Assembly (NCBI GenBank): GCA_002943765.1
Contig: PQWQ01000002.1
Location: 2,232,001 to 2,296,000, forward strand
Direction of reading: 5' to 3'
Length of the DNA: 64,000 nucleotides
DNA from: Psoroptes ovis
Taxonomy: Eukaryota; Arthropoda; Arachnida; Sarcoptiformes; Psoroptidae
In this document: positions 50,402 through 61,400 of the stretch, piece by piece
Position numbering within the stretch: the first letter of the stretch is position 1
Layout: each line of letters opens with the position of its first letter
Program-made: the position numbers and the translations under genes
Notes under the pieces: generated by a model
What the model saw: only the letters and a program-made list of their open reading frames with translations
The model's database searches: none
Told to the model about the DNA's origin: nothing

Positions 50402-51378
50402 TCAATTGCGTGAATCTTGATCAGCATCAGTAGTTCCATTGTTATTTGCAACATCATTACTATCCACTGAGACAGGTTCACTGAATTTTTATTTGAAAAA
50501 TAATAGAAAAATATTATTAGAACAGTGGATCAAAATAATAATAATCAAAAATACAAACCATCCAGGAACAGTATAATCAAGTTCACATTTAGATAATTCG
50601 ATACTGAATGCTAAACCAGCTGGACATCGTTGTAATCGTGGATATCCACCAACACAAAGCCAATATGCGTCGCAACTATTTTCGATGGCAACAGCACCGT
50701 TTGGTTTTTCAGTACAAATGGCTATACATTTTTATTATTGATCATGTGAATCAATCTGAACTAGTTAAAAATTATTCATAATTGCACTTACGATGTTTTT
50801 GACAATCAGGAACATTTTGTGGCCAATCACATGAATGTATTTGTTCATTGTAAAGCAATGAGAATGGACATTGTTGTAATGTGCCTGTACCATTCCAACA
50901 TTGCCAATATTTTGTGCAGGAAGTTTCATGAGCAAATGTTCCATAGCTCCATGGACAATTGCCAGAATTTAATGGTGTTTCTATGAAGGAGATTCATTGT
51001 TTCATTTTCAATGATTTTGTTCCATTTCAAACAAACACTCAAGTTACTTACGTCCCATAGTTTTGATACCATCTGGACAACCGACAACATATGGATAACC
51101 ACAATGATCGATCATACCTCGACGATAACCAGCAAATACCAGACCATTTGGACATTTTTCTTCAATCATTTGTCCATCTTTGCAACGATAATAGAAATCA
51201 CAATATTTTTCATGTTCAATCAAATGAAATTTACCATCACGACAATCTTGTGATAAAATCGATCCAAATACTGATTTTTTTTATCAAGAATGAGAGATCA
51301 AAAAATCAATCAAAATAATACTATTTCGAAATACTGACCAATAAAAATGGAAAATCCAAACAAATAAGAGTCAATCAT
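50402..51378 (-). CDS. Secreted peritrophin-A/obstructor-like chitin-binding protein
   Basis: Five exons on the minus strand: 51378-51339, 51270-51052, 50980-50792, 50721-50559 and 50480-50402, giving 229 aa with matching phases. The start MIDSYLFGFSIFI is a short secretion signal split by the first intron. Three six-Cys chitin-binding (CBM14) domains follow: CRDGKFHLIEHEKYCDFYYR onward, CPWSYGTFAHETSCTKYWQC onward and CTEKPNGAVAIENSCDAYWL onward, each with the aromatic residues that line the chitin site. The last ends VPGCEP, followed by an acidic, Asn-rich tail. Three domains in this spacing match the obstructor/Gasp group, which organises cuticle or peritrophic matrix chitin. Each domain begins at an exon border, so exon and domain units coincide. 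The three strands of evidence (Cys spacing, signal, exon order) agree. Confidence 0.9.
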
Positions 51379-52536
51379 TGTTTCGTTTTTTTTCTTTTGT
51401 TTGTTAAAGATGCGAAAAATTTAAAAATACAAAAAAACTGTTTTCACACAAATCAAAATCAAGTTAACAAGTGAATAAATGAATATATTTTTAAAAAAAT
51501 TATTTTTTCAAAAAAATATTCGTAAACAATTTTCATGCGTATTTCATTTAATTTCTTCATCATCATCATCATCACCATCATTATAAACATCATAAGATGT
51601 CATAAATTAATAAATGGAATAAATAAATAAAAATAGCAAAACGAAACGAAAAAAAAGCCCATAAGATAACGAAAATATCATCAAAAAAAAAAAAAAAATT
51701 GTTTCTTCAAGGCAAATTTCTTTTTTAATTTTATTTTTGGGAAAATTATTTTTTTTTTATTGATTCAAATTATTTGAATTATTATTATAAGAGAAGAGAC
51801 TCATAAGATGTTCAAATAACGTTTCAAGAAATTTTTATTTTTCAGCAAAAAGTTGCAAATTAATTAAATTTCTGTTAATATTAACAGAAAAATGATGATG
51901 ATCATGAGAATCAATCAAATTGTTTTTTGAAAAAATTTGAATTTTGAATTTTTTTTTTTGAAATTTAAAAAATGTGCGCGTTTCGCGCCATCTTTCAGCT
52001 TCAATCGTGATGATCAATATATTGATCATTGATTATTCATACGTAACTCACATGTTTTATTTACGTTTATAATATGTGTGTTATTCACATTTGTCATTGA
52101 TTTAGATTTTATTTGTTTCACCAGCAGGTGAAATTAATTATCAATTATTATTTTATGAATTGATTCATTTTAATTTCAATAAAATTAATTTCAAAATCCA
52201 TAAAATTGAACTCCTAATTATTTATTATTTAAATACCCGGGGCTATACAAAAACCCGCGCCGCTATACAAAAATTTGATAAAATCGATTGTATCGATGTT
52301 TTCGATAAATTTTCTATTCACATCTGATTATTCACGTGATTTGGAATTCGGATTCGCCTTTGGCTGTGCAAAATTTCTTGTAACTATTTTCATTACTTTT
52401 CCATAATCAAAATTTTCGTGAGGTGTATATTATTCATTGTGTTTGACATGAAATAATTTGACATTTAATGTTTCATCATTTGTTTTCCGTTATATTAATC
52501 GATAAATGTGATTAATAAATAAATCCTTTCGTAAAA
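51379..52536. other. Divergent intergenic region between the peritrophin and DHX16 genes
   Basis: About 1.2 kb separating two genes transcribed away from each other. The left part is A/T runs and ATC repeats. The right part, within 300 bases of the DHX16 start, contains a CCCGGGG patch, a direct repeat and a cluster of ATCGAT motifs, listed separately. Confidence 0.6.
52242..52308 (+). promoter_or_regulatory. DHX16 promoter elements: direct repeat and DRE-like cluster
   Basis: GCTATACAAAAA occurs twice, at 52242-52253 and 52262-52273, exactly 20 bases apart. The sequence between them is GC-rich (CCCGCGCC). Just after come ATCGAT at 52283, TATCGAT at 52291 and TCGATA at 52302, close to the TATCGATA element bound by DREF in fly housekeeping promoters. 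The cluster is about 230 bases before the DHX16 ATG. Its role in this organism is inferred. Confidence 0.45.
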
Positions 52537-55242
52537 ATGTCTGCAACAAAACGTTCATATGTACCGACCGATTCAGATTCTGAACAAGAAGAACGAATTA
52601 AAGATCTGAAAGCTCGTGATGAATTTGCACAACGATTACAAGATAAAGATAAAGAAAAAACAAGAAATATTGCAACAAAAAGTGAAAAGAAACGTTTAGA
52701 AGAAGCATCCAAACGATTGAAATTAGAAAATGAAGATCAATCATTAGTGATACCTCAATTACGTAAAGAATCTCGTCGACAATATTTAGCCAAACGTAAA
52801 GATGATCAATTGACACTTTTAGAACAAGCGATCGCTGATGAAGAATATTTATTCGGCAAAGAAAAGCTAACTGAAAGTGAACAAAAACGGCAGGAATATA
52901 ATAAGAAAATTCTGGAATTAGCCCGGCAGCATGATCAAGTGTCCGAATTAGCCAATATTCAGCGATATCATATACCAAGTGAGGAACAAATCGAAGAATA
53001 TAGAGATGTCGACGAAGGAGACAAAGCGACTAATTCAGAGCAGAAAAAATGGGAAGAAGAACGATTAGGTAATGCTGTACTGCGTTTTGGCGCCAAAGAC
53101 GCCAAACAACTTAATCAATCGAAACAATATGATCTTATTGTCGATGGTATTGAAATCGATTTCGTCAAAGCACTTACTCTCGCCGGGGATGATGATATTA
53201 TTTCAAAAGATCAGGACAATGAAAAACAAATCTCAGAAAAAGAGTTGAGAAAATTATCAATCGAAGAGACTCGTCGTTCATTGCCAATTTATCCATTCAA
53301 AGATGATCTTATCGCTGCCATCAATGAACATCAAGTGTTGATTATCGAAGGTGAAACAGGTTCCGGCAAAACAACACAACTTCCACAATATTTGATCGAA
53401 GCTGGTTATGCAAAAGATGGTAAGAAAATCGGCTGCACACAACCACGTCGAGTTGCAGCTATGAGTGTTGCTGCACGTGTAGCCGAAGAAATGAACACAA
53501 AACTTGGTTCTCTTGTTGGTTATTCAATTCGATTCGAAGATTGCACTAGTGAAAAAACAATTCTAAAATACATGACAGACGGCATGTTACTGCGAGAATT
53601 TCTCAGTGAACCAGATCTTGCATCTTATTCTGTGATAATTATTGACGAAGCTCATGAACGTACATTACACACCGACATTCTCTTTGGTTTGGTTAAAGAT
53701 ATTGGCCGTTTTCGACCAGATCTTAAACTATTGATTTCGTCTGCTACGCTGGATGCAGAAAAATTTAGCGATTTTTTTGATGGAGCACCAGTTTTCCGAA
53801 TTCCAGGTCGTCGTTTCCCTGTCGATATATATTATACAAAAGCGCCAGAAGCTGATTATATTGAAGCTTGTGTTGTCACCATTTTACAAATTCATGTTAC
53901 ACAAAAATTAGGCGATATTCTTGTCTTTCTTCCTGGTCAAGAAGAAATTGAACAATGTCAAGAATTATTACAGGAACGAGTTCGGCGATTAAACACTAGT
54001 GTTCGAGAATTATTGATAAGACCGATTTATGCTAATCTTCCCACTGACATGCAAGCTCAGGTATTTGAACCCACACCACCGAATGCACGAAAAGTGGTGT
54101 TAGCTACCAATATTGCAGAAACCTCAATCACCATCGATAATATAATATACGTTATCGATCCTGGATACTGTAAACAGAATAGTTTTAATCCAAGAACCGG
54201 AATGGAATCGTTGGTTGTTGTTCCAATCTCCAAAGCAAGTGCTAATCAGCGTGCTGGTCGATCAGGACGTGTAGCGCCTGGTAAATGTTTTCGATTATTT
54301 ACAGCATGGGCCTTTCAAAATGAGCTAGAAGATTGTACAGTGCCCGAAATTCAAAGGGTGCACCTTGGCAATGTGGTTTTAATGTTGAAAAGTCTTGGAA
54401 TCAATGACATTATACATTTTGATTATTTAGATCCACCATCATCCGAAGCTTTGATAATCGCTCTCGAACAATTGTATGCTCTTGGTGCACTTAATCATCT
54501 CGGCGAGTTAACTCGCCGGGGCAGAAGGATGGCCGAATTTCCATTAGATCCAATGATGTCTCGAGCATTGTTGGCTGCTGAAAAATATAAATGTGGCGAA
54601 GAAATGCTTTCCATTTGTTCTATGTTGAGCGTCAATTCATCAGTATTTTATCGACCAAAAGACAAAGCAGTGTTTGCCGATACTGCAAGGAAACGTTTCT
54701 TTATGCCTGGTGGTGATCATCTAACATTATTGAATATTTATAAACAATGGATGGATTCCGGCTATTCGAAACAATGGTGTGCAGAAAATTACATTCAATA
54801 TAGATCTATGTGTCGAGCCAGAGATGTTCGTGATCAATTGGAGAAATTAATGGAACGTGTTGAAGCTGAAGTAAAATCCTGTGATAATGATAATGTAGCT
54901 ATTCGTAAAGCTATAACATCCGGCTATTTTTATCATACTGCTAAATTAAATAAAGGTGGCCATTATCGAACTATTAAAGGCAACAATACTGTTTTAATAC
55001 ATCCTAGTTCAACATTATTTGATGAACAAATTCATTGTGTATTGTACCATGAGCTGGTTCTGACGACAAAAGAATATATGCGACAAGTGATCGAAATCGA
55101 TCCATCTTGGCTATTAGAAGTAGCGCCACATTACTACAAACCTAAAGATATTGACGAAAGTGGAACACTTGGTAAAAAAATGCCCAAACCTGTGGGGAAA
55201 TCTTCAGCAGAATTAACGAGAGCATATGGTAGCACTGAATAA
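52537..55242 (+). CDS. DHX16: Pre-mRNA splicing ATP-dependent RNA helicase DHX16/Prp2
   Basis: Intronless open frame of 901 aa. The DEAH helicase motifs are intact: I GETGSGKT (272-279), Ia TQPRRVAAMS, II DEAH (370-373), III SAT (402-404), V TNIAETSIT and VI QRAGRSGR (571-578). Winged-helix/ratchet (HA2) and OB-fold regions follow, with HELVLTTKEYMRQV near the end. The charged N-terminal third (SRRQYLAKR, YLFGKEKL) matches DHX16 rather than DHX8 or DHX15. The enzyme remodels the activated spliceosome before the first step of splicing, in the nucleus. It is about 140 residues shorter than human DHX16 (1041 aa) at the N-terminus. Stops precede the ATG, and no upstream exon was seen. The 3' end meets the TyrRS gene with only 75 bases between stop codons. 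Codon use is even, with no frameshift. Confidence 0.97.
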   Translation: MSATKRSYVPTDSDSEQEERIKDLKARDEFAQRLQDKDKEKTRNIATKSEKKRLEEASKRLKLENEDQSLVIPQLRKESRRQYLAKRKDDQLTLLEQAIADEEYLFGKEKLTESEQKRQEYNKKILELARQHDQVSELANIQRYHIPSEEQIEEYRDVDEGDKATNSEQKKWEEERLGNAVLRFGAKDAKQLNQSKQYDLIVDGIEIDFVKALTLAGDDDIISKDQDNEKQISEKELRKLSIEETRRSLPIYPFKDDLIAAINEHQVLIIEGETGSGKTTQLPQYLIEAGYAKDGKKIGCTQPRRVAAMSVAARVAEEMNTKLGSLVGYSIRFEDCTSEKTILKYMTDGMLLREFLSEPDLASYSVIIIDEAHERTLHTDILFGLVKDIGRFRPDLKLLISSATLDAEKFSDFFDGAPVFRIPGRRFPVDIYYTKAPEADYIEACVVTILQIHVTQKLGDILVFLPGQEEIEQCQELLQERVRRLNTSVRELLIRPIYANLPTDMQAQVFEPTPPNARKVVLATNIAETSITIDNIIYVIDPGYCKQNSFNPRTGMESLVVVPISKASANQRAGRSGRVAPGKCFRLFTAWAFQNELEDCTVPEIQRVHLGNVVLMLKSLGINDIIHFDYLDPPSSEALIIALEQLYALGALNHLGELTRRGRRMAEFPLDPMMSRALLAAEKYKCGEEMLSICSMLSVNSSVFYRPKDKAVFADTARKRFFMPGGDHLTLLNIYKQWMDSGYSKQWCAENYIQYRSMCRARDVRDQLEKLMERVEAEVKSCDNDNVAIRKAITSGYFYHTAKLNKGGHYRTIKGNNTVLIHPSSTLFDEQIHCVLYHELVLTTKEYMRQVIEIDPSWLLEVAPHYYKPKDIDESGTLGKKMPKPVGKSSAELTRAYGSTE

Positions 55243-55283
55243 TTTATGTATTTTAAATGTAAATTGTAAATTTAATATCAATC

Positions 55284-55297
55284 AATAAATGTTTATT
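55284..55297. terminator. Bidirectional polyadenylation signal between DHX16 and TyrRS
   Basis: AATAAATGTTTATT contains AATAAA on the plus strand (55284-55289) for DHX16 and, two bases on, AATAAA on the minus strand (55297-55292) for the TyrRS gene. The stop codons are 42 bases upstream on one side and 21 on the other. Confidence 0.7.
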
Positions 55298-55317
55298 ATC
55301 ATAATACATAATTCGAA

Positions 55318-57146
55318 TCATTTAATCGGTGTATTTTTCAAACTTTTACAAGTGATTGGACCTTTGTTTGTTTTTAAATTATTATCTTTCCATTGTGCTA
55401 TTCGATCGGATGATGTAGCAAAATCCACTTGAAGTTTATCCCAGATTTTCTTTTTTGGATCAATTATTTGGAACGTTTGAGGTGTGTTTTCTTGATCATC
55501 TGTTATTGATTCAAACAATATCAAATCTCCAGGTTGACTGTCTGCTGGTGGGTCCAATGGTTCTACTTTACGTGGTTCAGCTACAGATGCGCAAAGTATC
55601 ATTCCAGAGGAGAGAGTACCTCGAATTTTAGCTGGCTTCAAATTACACAGCACAACTACAAGACGATTTTGTAATTCTTCGATCGGTACTAATTGCGCCA
55701 AACCACAGATAATTTGTCGAGGGCCTGAAGGATCACCAACATCAGTTTTTGTCAAATAAAGACTGTCGGCTTCAGGATGTTTTTCGATTTCACAGATACG
55801 ACCAACACGAATTTCCAATATTTCTGGCCCAGGTTCTTTTGATGCATTATCTAATAATATTTAAGAGTAAAATAATGAATACAATGATTTTGACAAATTC
55901 TAATTTTAAAATTACTTTTCGTAGCCTTCGGATATGCTAATTCGGTGAGTTTTTTAAATTGTGGATCTTTTAGCTTCTCACGGATTGGATCAAGGAGCTT
56001 GTTTATATATTTTTGCGCACATTCTTTTAAATCACCGGGATGTAATTCTTGACTTTGAAAATCTTTTTCCATGTCTAAATAATTTTTATAAGTGATATCA
56101 CCACCAAATTTTCGTTCGACCGAAATTTCATCAAACAAAGAGAACAAAACATGCTTAAAGAATGATAAAATTCCGTTTTCTTCTATGTTTCCAGGTTCAC
56201 AAAAGGCACGTTTGATTTTTCGCTTAACGTCTTCAGCCGAATCAAGTAAATCAATCTTAGAATTTTCTTCCGATGAACTCATTTTGTCACCAGTCAGGCC
56301 AGGAACTATTGGCCAAATTAACAAATAGGAAAACAAAACAAAACAAAAAAAAATCTGTAATAAATACCCATGGGATTCATCAAATGAATTCGTTTTGTGT
56401 AGCCCATCATAGGTAAATATTTTTCAGCGAATGTAAAAATTTTCCTTTGATCAATGCCTCCAAATTGTGCATCCACTTTGAGATATTCTTCATCTAATGC
56501 CTGTAAGCGATTTCATAATTTAATTTAAAAAAAAATTCATAATTAATAATAAAAATACCTGAAGTCCAGGATAAAGCATAGAGCTAATCAAAGGATGTTG
56601 TACTTGTTTTACAACTTCTGCACCAGCTTTTTTAGCATCATGTTCAGTCAAAATTGATGATAAACGATAAACATCTAATGTGAATTCTTTGCTTAATTGA
56701 TATTCAGTACCACGAACAAATTTCAACTTATCCAACGGTACATTGATCGATTCCAAAACAGTTTTGATAACACATTCATAATATTCTGTTCTATGTTTAA
56801 GTAATTCCCATGGTGCTTTCATGTTATCCAAATAAGCATGCAGATCGGCAAACAATATAGTAACTTGACATCCAGCTTTTAAAAAATCAGATATTTTACA
56901 CATTGGAACAAAATATGCAATATGTGGTTTGCCGGTGGTTGCTGTTCCCCAATAAATTTTCAAATCTCTTTGCTTCAGAATTTCTTTCATTCTATCTTGA
57001 CCCAAAATTTCCTAAATGAAATTATAGATTATAATTATTCAGAGAATCCCTAATTTTTGGCATTTGTATTGTATTCAAAAAAAATTTACCTGAACATTTC
57101 TGGATATCAATTCAAATTTTTCTTCACTTGATAATTCTTGTGACAT
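55318..57146 (-). CDS. YARS1: Tyrosyl-tRNA synthetase, cytoplasmic, with EMAP-II-like C-terminal domain
   Basis: Five minus-strand exons: 57146-57090, 57011-56559, 56500-56368, 56305-55916 and 55850-55318, giving 521 aa (human 528). The enzyme attaches tyrosine to tRNA-Tyr in the cytosol. The class I signatures are present: the HIGH equivalent HIAY at 49-52 (TTGKPHIAYF) and KMSSS at 222-226 (GLTGDKMSSSEE). The catalytic Rossmann fold and the anticodon-binding domain run to about 340. A linker and an EMAP-II/OB-fold tRNA-binding domain (about 355-521, IRVGRICEIEKHPEADSLYL) follow, as in animal TyrRS. The ELR tripeptide used for cytokine activity by vertebrate TyrRS is KHR here (91-93), so that secondary role is not expected. 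It lies downstream of and in the same direction as the UPF0488 gene. Confidence 0.97.
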
Positions 57147-57775
57147 TTTTTCTACGTTGATTAATACGATAAAATCAGAAAATTATTCAGAAAAAATAAA
57201 AATTGACGCGTTGGCAATCGTAATAGTTTTTGTTCTTTTTTGAAATCATTAAAATACTGTTCAAAAATCGTTAAGAAATTGCATCAGCCACGTGTAAGAA
57301 AATAAAATTCAATCATTATTATTATTATCATTTGATGTATTACACATATTCTGCAAAATAAAAATGAGACGACTTTGAACACATTGGTCGACCTTTTCAA
57401 GTGAAAATAGTGGAAATTTTGAATTAATTTTTCATTTCGAAATTCTTAATTTTCGTTTTTAAAACCATGATCTTTGATTTGAATTCAAATTTTACCCAAT
57501 TAAACTCTGTGATTTTTCCCTTACTTTGTGGTTATTTCCTTGAGAATGATCAATCGTAGAATCGCTCATCAATCAATCAATCGTTTGATCATTTGAAATG
57601 AAAATGGGAAATTAAAATTTTATTAATCAATGATTGTTTGTTAGGTAAGCAAAAAATTTTTTCAAAATTTTTTTCCGTAATTAAATGTATGTTTATCAAG
57701 TGTTATTAGTCTTTATTCATAACTATATAAGCTTTATAAAATGATGAAAATGATAATTAACATGAACAATTATGT
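57147..57775. other. Spacer upstream of the TyrRS gene
   Basis: About 630 bases of AT-rich DNA with no open frame of note. It holds the TyrRS promoter and the 3'UTR of the UPF0488 gene. A CACGTG motif lies at 57288-57295. Confidence 0.6.
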
Positions 57776-58255
57776 CTAATTGACAAGAAAATCTAATTTG
57801 AAATCACATGTTGATTGAGCAAATATTCGACTGGTTTTACTTGATTTATCATGTTTTCTCAAAAAAGTATATGAAATTTCATTTGTTGATGACTTGATCA
57901 ATTTTGACATATTTTGAATTTTTACAGCAAACGGTTGACTATTTACTTTGACAATATCATCATTCATTTGTTTACGATAATCACCACAAAATTGATTCAT
58001 AACTTGTCGTTTACGTATTATTGATGTTTTTTCATTCACTAAAATATTATACCCTTTTATCAATGATTCTTTTCGACGATCATTTTTACATTTATCAATT
58101 TCATTTCGAATAAAATCTTGGCACCAAAACAATTCTGCTTTGAATTCGATAGATTTATTACAATCATTTGGTATTGTCATTTGTTTATCATTTTTCGTTA
58201 TTTTTTCATCATTCAGTTTTATATTTTTCATCAATTTTCTGATTCCAGAAGGCAT
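57776..58255 (-). CDS. UPF0488 (C8orf33-like) family protein
   Basis: Single-exon frame of 159 aa. The centre reads FKAELFWCQDFIRNEID, then EKTSIIRKRQVMNQFCGDYR. This matches the conserved core of the UPF0488/C8orf33 family: an E-L-x-W-C helix, a run of helix, then a K/R-R-Q-x-M-x-x-x-x-G-D-Y-R motif. The function of the family is not established. Outside the core the protein is Lys/Asn/Ser-rich. The start is the first ATG (MPSGIRKLMKN). The gene lies 227 bases behind the end of the calpain on the same strand and 630 bases before the TyrRS gene. The assignment rests on memory of the motif and should be tested with a profile search. Confidence 0.72.
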   Translation of the reverse strand: MPSGIRKLMKNIKLNDEKITKNDKQMTIPNDCNKSIEFKAELFWCQDFIRNEIDKCKNDRRKESLIKGYNILVNEKTSIIRKRQVMNQFCGDYRKQMNDDIVKVNSQPFAVKIQNMSKLIKSSTNEISYTFLRKHDKSSKTSRIFAQSTCDFKLDFLVN

Positions 58256-58374
58256 ATTGAATGTTTTGTAATTGTCTCAATTTTTATTTTGATTTGAATT
58301 TTAATTAAATATTAATAAACAAAAAATTCATTAATTTTCATTAGCCATTCAAAAAATGTGTAACATAAATAATT

Positions 58375-58380
58375 TTTATT
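58375..58380 (-). terminator. AATAAA polyadenylation signal of the calpain gene
   Basis: TTTATT on the plus strand is AATAAA for the minus-strand calpain, about 100 bases after its stop codon at 58483. Confidence 0.6.
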
Positions 58381-58482
58381 TGAAATCCAATGGATGTTTA
58401 AAAATAATAATAAAATTGATAATGCCATGTGATAATGTATATTGGTTTTTGATAAATAATCAAATAATATAGGAAAATATAT

Positions 58483-61400
58483 TCATGAATAAAGCACTTC
58501 TCGAATAAACTAAAAATGATTAAAATGATCAGAATTATGAACAAATCAATGATTACTAATGTTACCTCATCAAGTGTGAAAGAAGATTCATTGCTTGAAT
58601 TTTGTCTATTTCGATGGCGATTACTCATTGCACCGGCAAAAGCTGAAAATGCACTACCAAAGCCTCGTGGTGCTCCCATAGCTCCGAATGCACCAGGAAT
58701 TAAGCTGCCAAATTCACCAAATCCTTGATTTCCTGAATATTGACTCATTTTTTTATTATTCCAAATTTCTATGCATCGTCTCATTTTGAGAGCACAGCAA
58801 ATAAAATCATTGAAATAGATTTCATCTTCAACACGATTAGCTTCTTTAGGCGGATGTCCATAACGATTCACTAAAAGACGGAGAACGCCACGATTGATAT
58901 TGATTCCGACTTCACGGAAGGCAGCTTTCAATTGACCGGAATCAATCGCCATATTATTTTCAGTATCGAATTTTTTAAATATTGCTGACCAGTTACGCAA
59001 ATGTCTCCATAAAATTACAAACTCATCGAATCCAAGTTTACCTATTGAAAATTTTACGTTAATTAATTCAAATTCTGATATAGACATTGAATAATAATTA
59101 CCTGATTGATCAGTATCCATTAATGCTATCATAGAACGACACGATTCGATGGAAAATCCTTCAAATCTAAGTTCTGAATCCAAATTAATCAAATTTTACA
59201 TTATATTTTATACTAAATTTACATTCACAAACCTTTCTTAAACACATGATTAATCACTTTTTGTAATTCTAATGCATCAACTTCCATGTCATCACCGGCA
59301 ATTTTGCTGAAAAATTTATAAGCAGATTTTTCTTCGGGTCGTTGATCATAAGGATCGCCAATATCGTTGACTCCGTCTCCCTATTTGAACGATCAACAAT
59401 TAGATAATTATATATAAGCGATAAAGATGAATGTGAGCGAAAAAATGTTAGTGGCATGCATAAAAAGACAAATGGTCAATCAATTATACAAACCAGATCT
59501 GCCGCACGTTTAGAACGTTTTTGCGGTCCAACGCCTATCGTATTTAAAGCAGTATTAAAAAAATCAGCTGTATTAATATTACGACCATTATAACAATCAC
59601 TAGCCATATTAATAAGCGGTATGCACATGTTAATTAAACGCATTAAATCAAAATTGAACATTGAAGCATTGCCGTTGTCGGTAGGGATTGGGTCCGGATC
59701 TGGTTTGAAATCATTGGTGATGGTTTCATCTATTGGTGGACCATCATAGATGGGACCGTTCTGAACAAATAAATAAAACGACATTATCACATGGATTGAT
59801 TTAGGATTCAATTAGATCGACAATTCAAACAAAATAAGATAGACAAAACCAGAACAGAGTAAGGAATCGGAAATTTTAAAATTGTAAAAAAAAACATACA
59901 TCTTCAGGTTCGGGCGTTTCTGGTGATGCTGGTTCTTCTGATTTATCTGCTATACCGATTTCTTCATCATTCTCCATAACATGCTGAGCTGGCTTTTCTG
60001 TGAAAAATCGGATAATAAAATCTCCTTTCTGATTGGGTTCAAATGTTGATGGTATGATGCAGTATCGACCTATTCAAAATCAATCTAAAATTAATTAAAG
60101 AATATTTCATTTGTTTTATTGACCTGGTTTCAATCGATATCGACCGTTGACTTCCCGTAGATTAATAAATGCAGGTGATCGAGCACAAGATGCATTATAT
60201 TTGAAAAAGTTTGTCGTCAACATAATTTGATCATTCGATTGCCTAATACAGATTACCGTAAATTAATAATTAATTTGGATTATTGTTGATTGAATGTAGA
60301 TAATACCTGAGTACACCATAGCTATTTTCTTTGACTTCGTAGATGACAAAGCCAATTGTCAAGTTATCTAAGCCCATTTTACGTTTGATACGGTGATTTT
60401 TTTGCATCAAGGCGACCACACATGTGCAAAGTTCATCGTCATCATCGCTATCAGTCAATGTGATCATGTATTGTGGATTTAGATAGAAAGTGCTCAAATG
60501 ATTACGGCAGCCACCGGCACTCACCTATTCCATGAATAAATTATATTATTTACTGATTATAAATGATAATAATTACCCCAGGAATCCATTCTCCTTCAAA
60601 ATAATTGACTTGCCAGGCTTTTTTGTTATCATCATCAAGAGAATCAGGAGTCAAGTTGGTAATTTCGATATTAGTGAAATTTTTCTGAAAATCTGTGAAA
60701 GACATCCAGAATTCGCCATCAGCCTCGAATGTCAAACCTATTCTTTGTCTTTCTTCGTATGAAACAATGCTCCATTCACGTGATCTATCACTCCATGGTC
60801 CAGTCCATTCGGCTTCGTTTCCCCAAGGATTACGAATTCGTATCAATGGAATTCTTCCCTGAATTCTTGGATGATCAACAGATACATATTTTACTGAAGT
60901 GATAGAATAAGCATGACCTTTGATTAGCCCATTAGGCATCACTGCTTCCATTTGTGATGCATCTTCCACACTAATACTGCATCCCATGAATGAACCTTGA
61001 CAATGAAAATTGATTAATAGAATGATCGTTTACAGATAAATCAGTCTGTACCTCTGACATGAGCTTTATGCATGATTGTGAAAAGATTAGGAGGACATTC
61101 ATCAGTCTGTATTTCATAGTGCTCAGTCAAACCTCCTGTGAAATCTTCCATGGCCTCACTAAAATCAGAAATAAAGTAAAAATACTATTTAGCATAATTG
61201 ATTCTGAATATTACCTGGTTGTACCACCTTTTAAAGATTCATAAGAGCCATGTAATCTGAGTAAATAAAACTTTGATGAGCGTCAATCATAATGAACAAA
61301 AAATTATTCAATAACTAACTTTGCATATGCTTTTTCAAGCAAAGCACCCCAAAATTCATTTTCTTCTTCAGAGTGCATCATAACCAATCTGCCATTGATT

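Noticed and set aside
51011..51318. Two plus-strand frames of 75-80 codons
   Set aside because: They are antisense to exon 2 of the chitin-binding gene, whose Cys pattern and splice sites are convincing.
52598..52978. 126-codon minus-strand frame
   Set aside because: It is the antisense shadow of the charged N-terminal region of DHX16.
58398..58565. Membrane-tail extension of the calpain
   Set aside because: The bases after 58566 form a GT...AG intron. Splicing to 58509 restores the typical calpain C-terminus.
60532..60762. Plus-strand frame of 76 codons
   Set aside because: It is antisense to calpain exon 7, where protease domain residues are clear on the minus strand.
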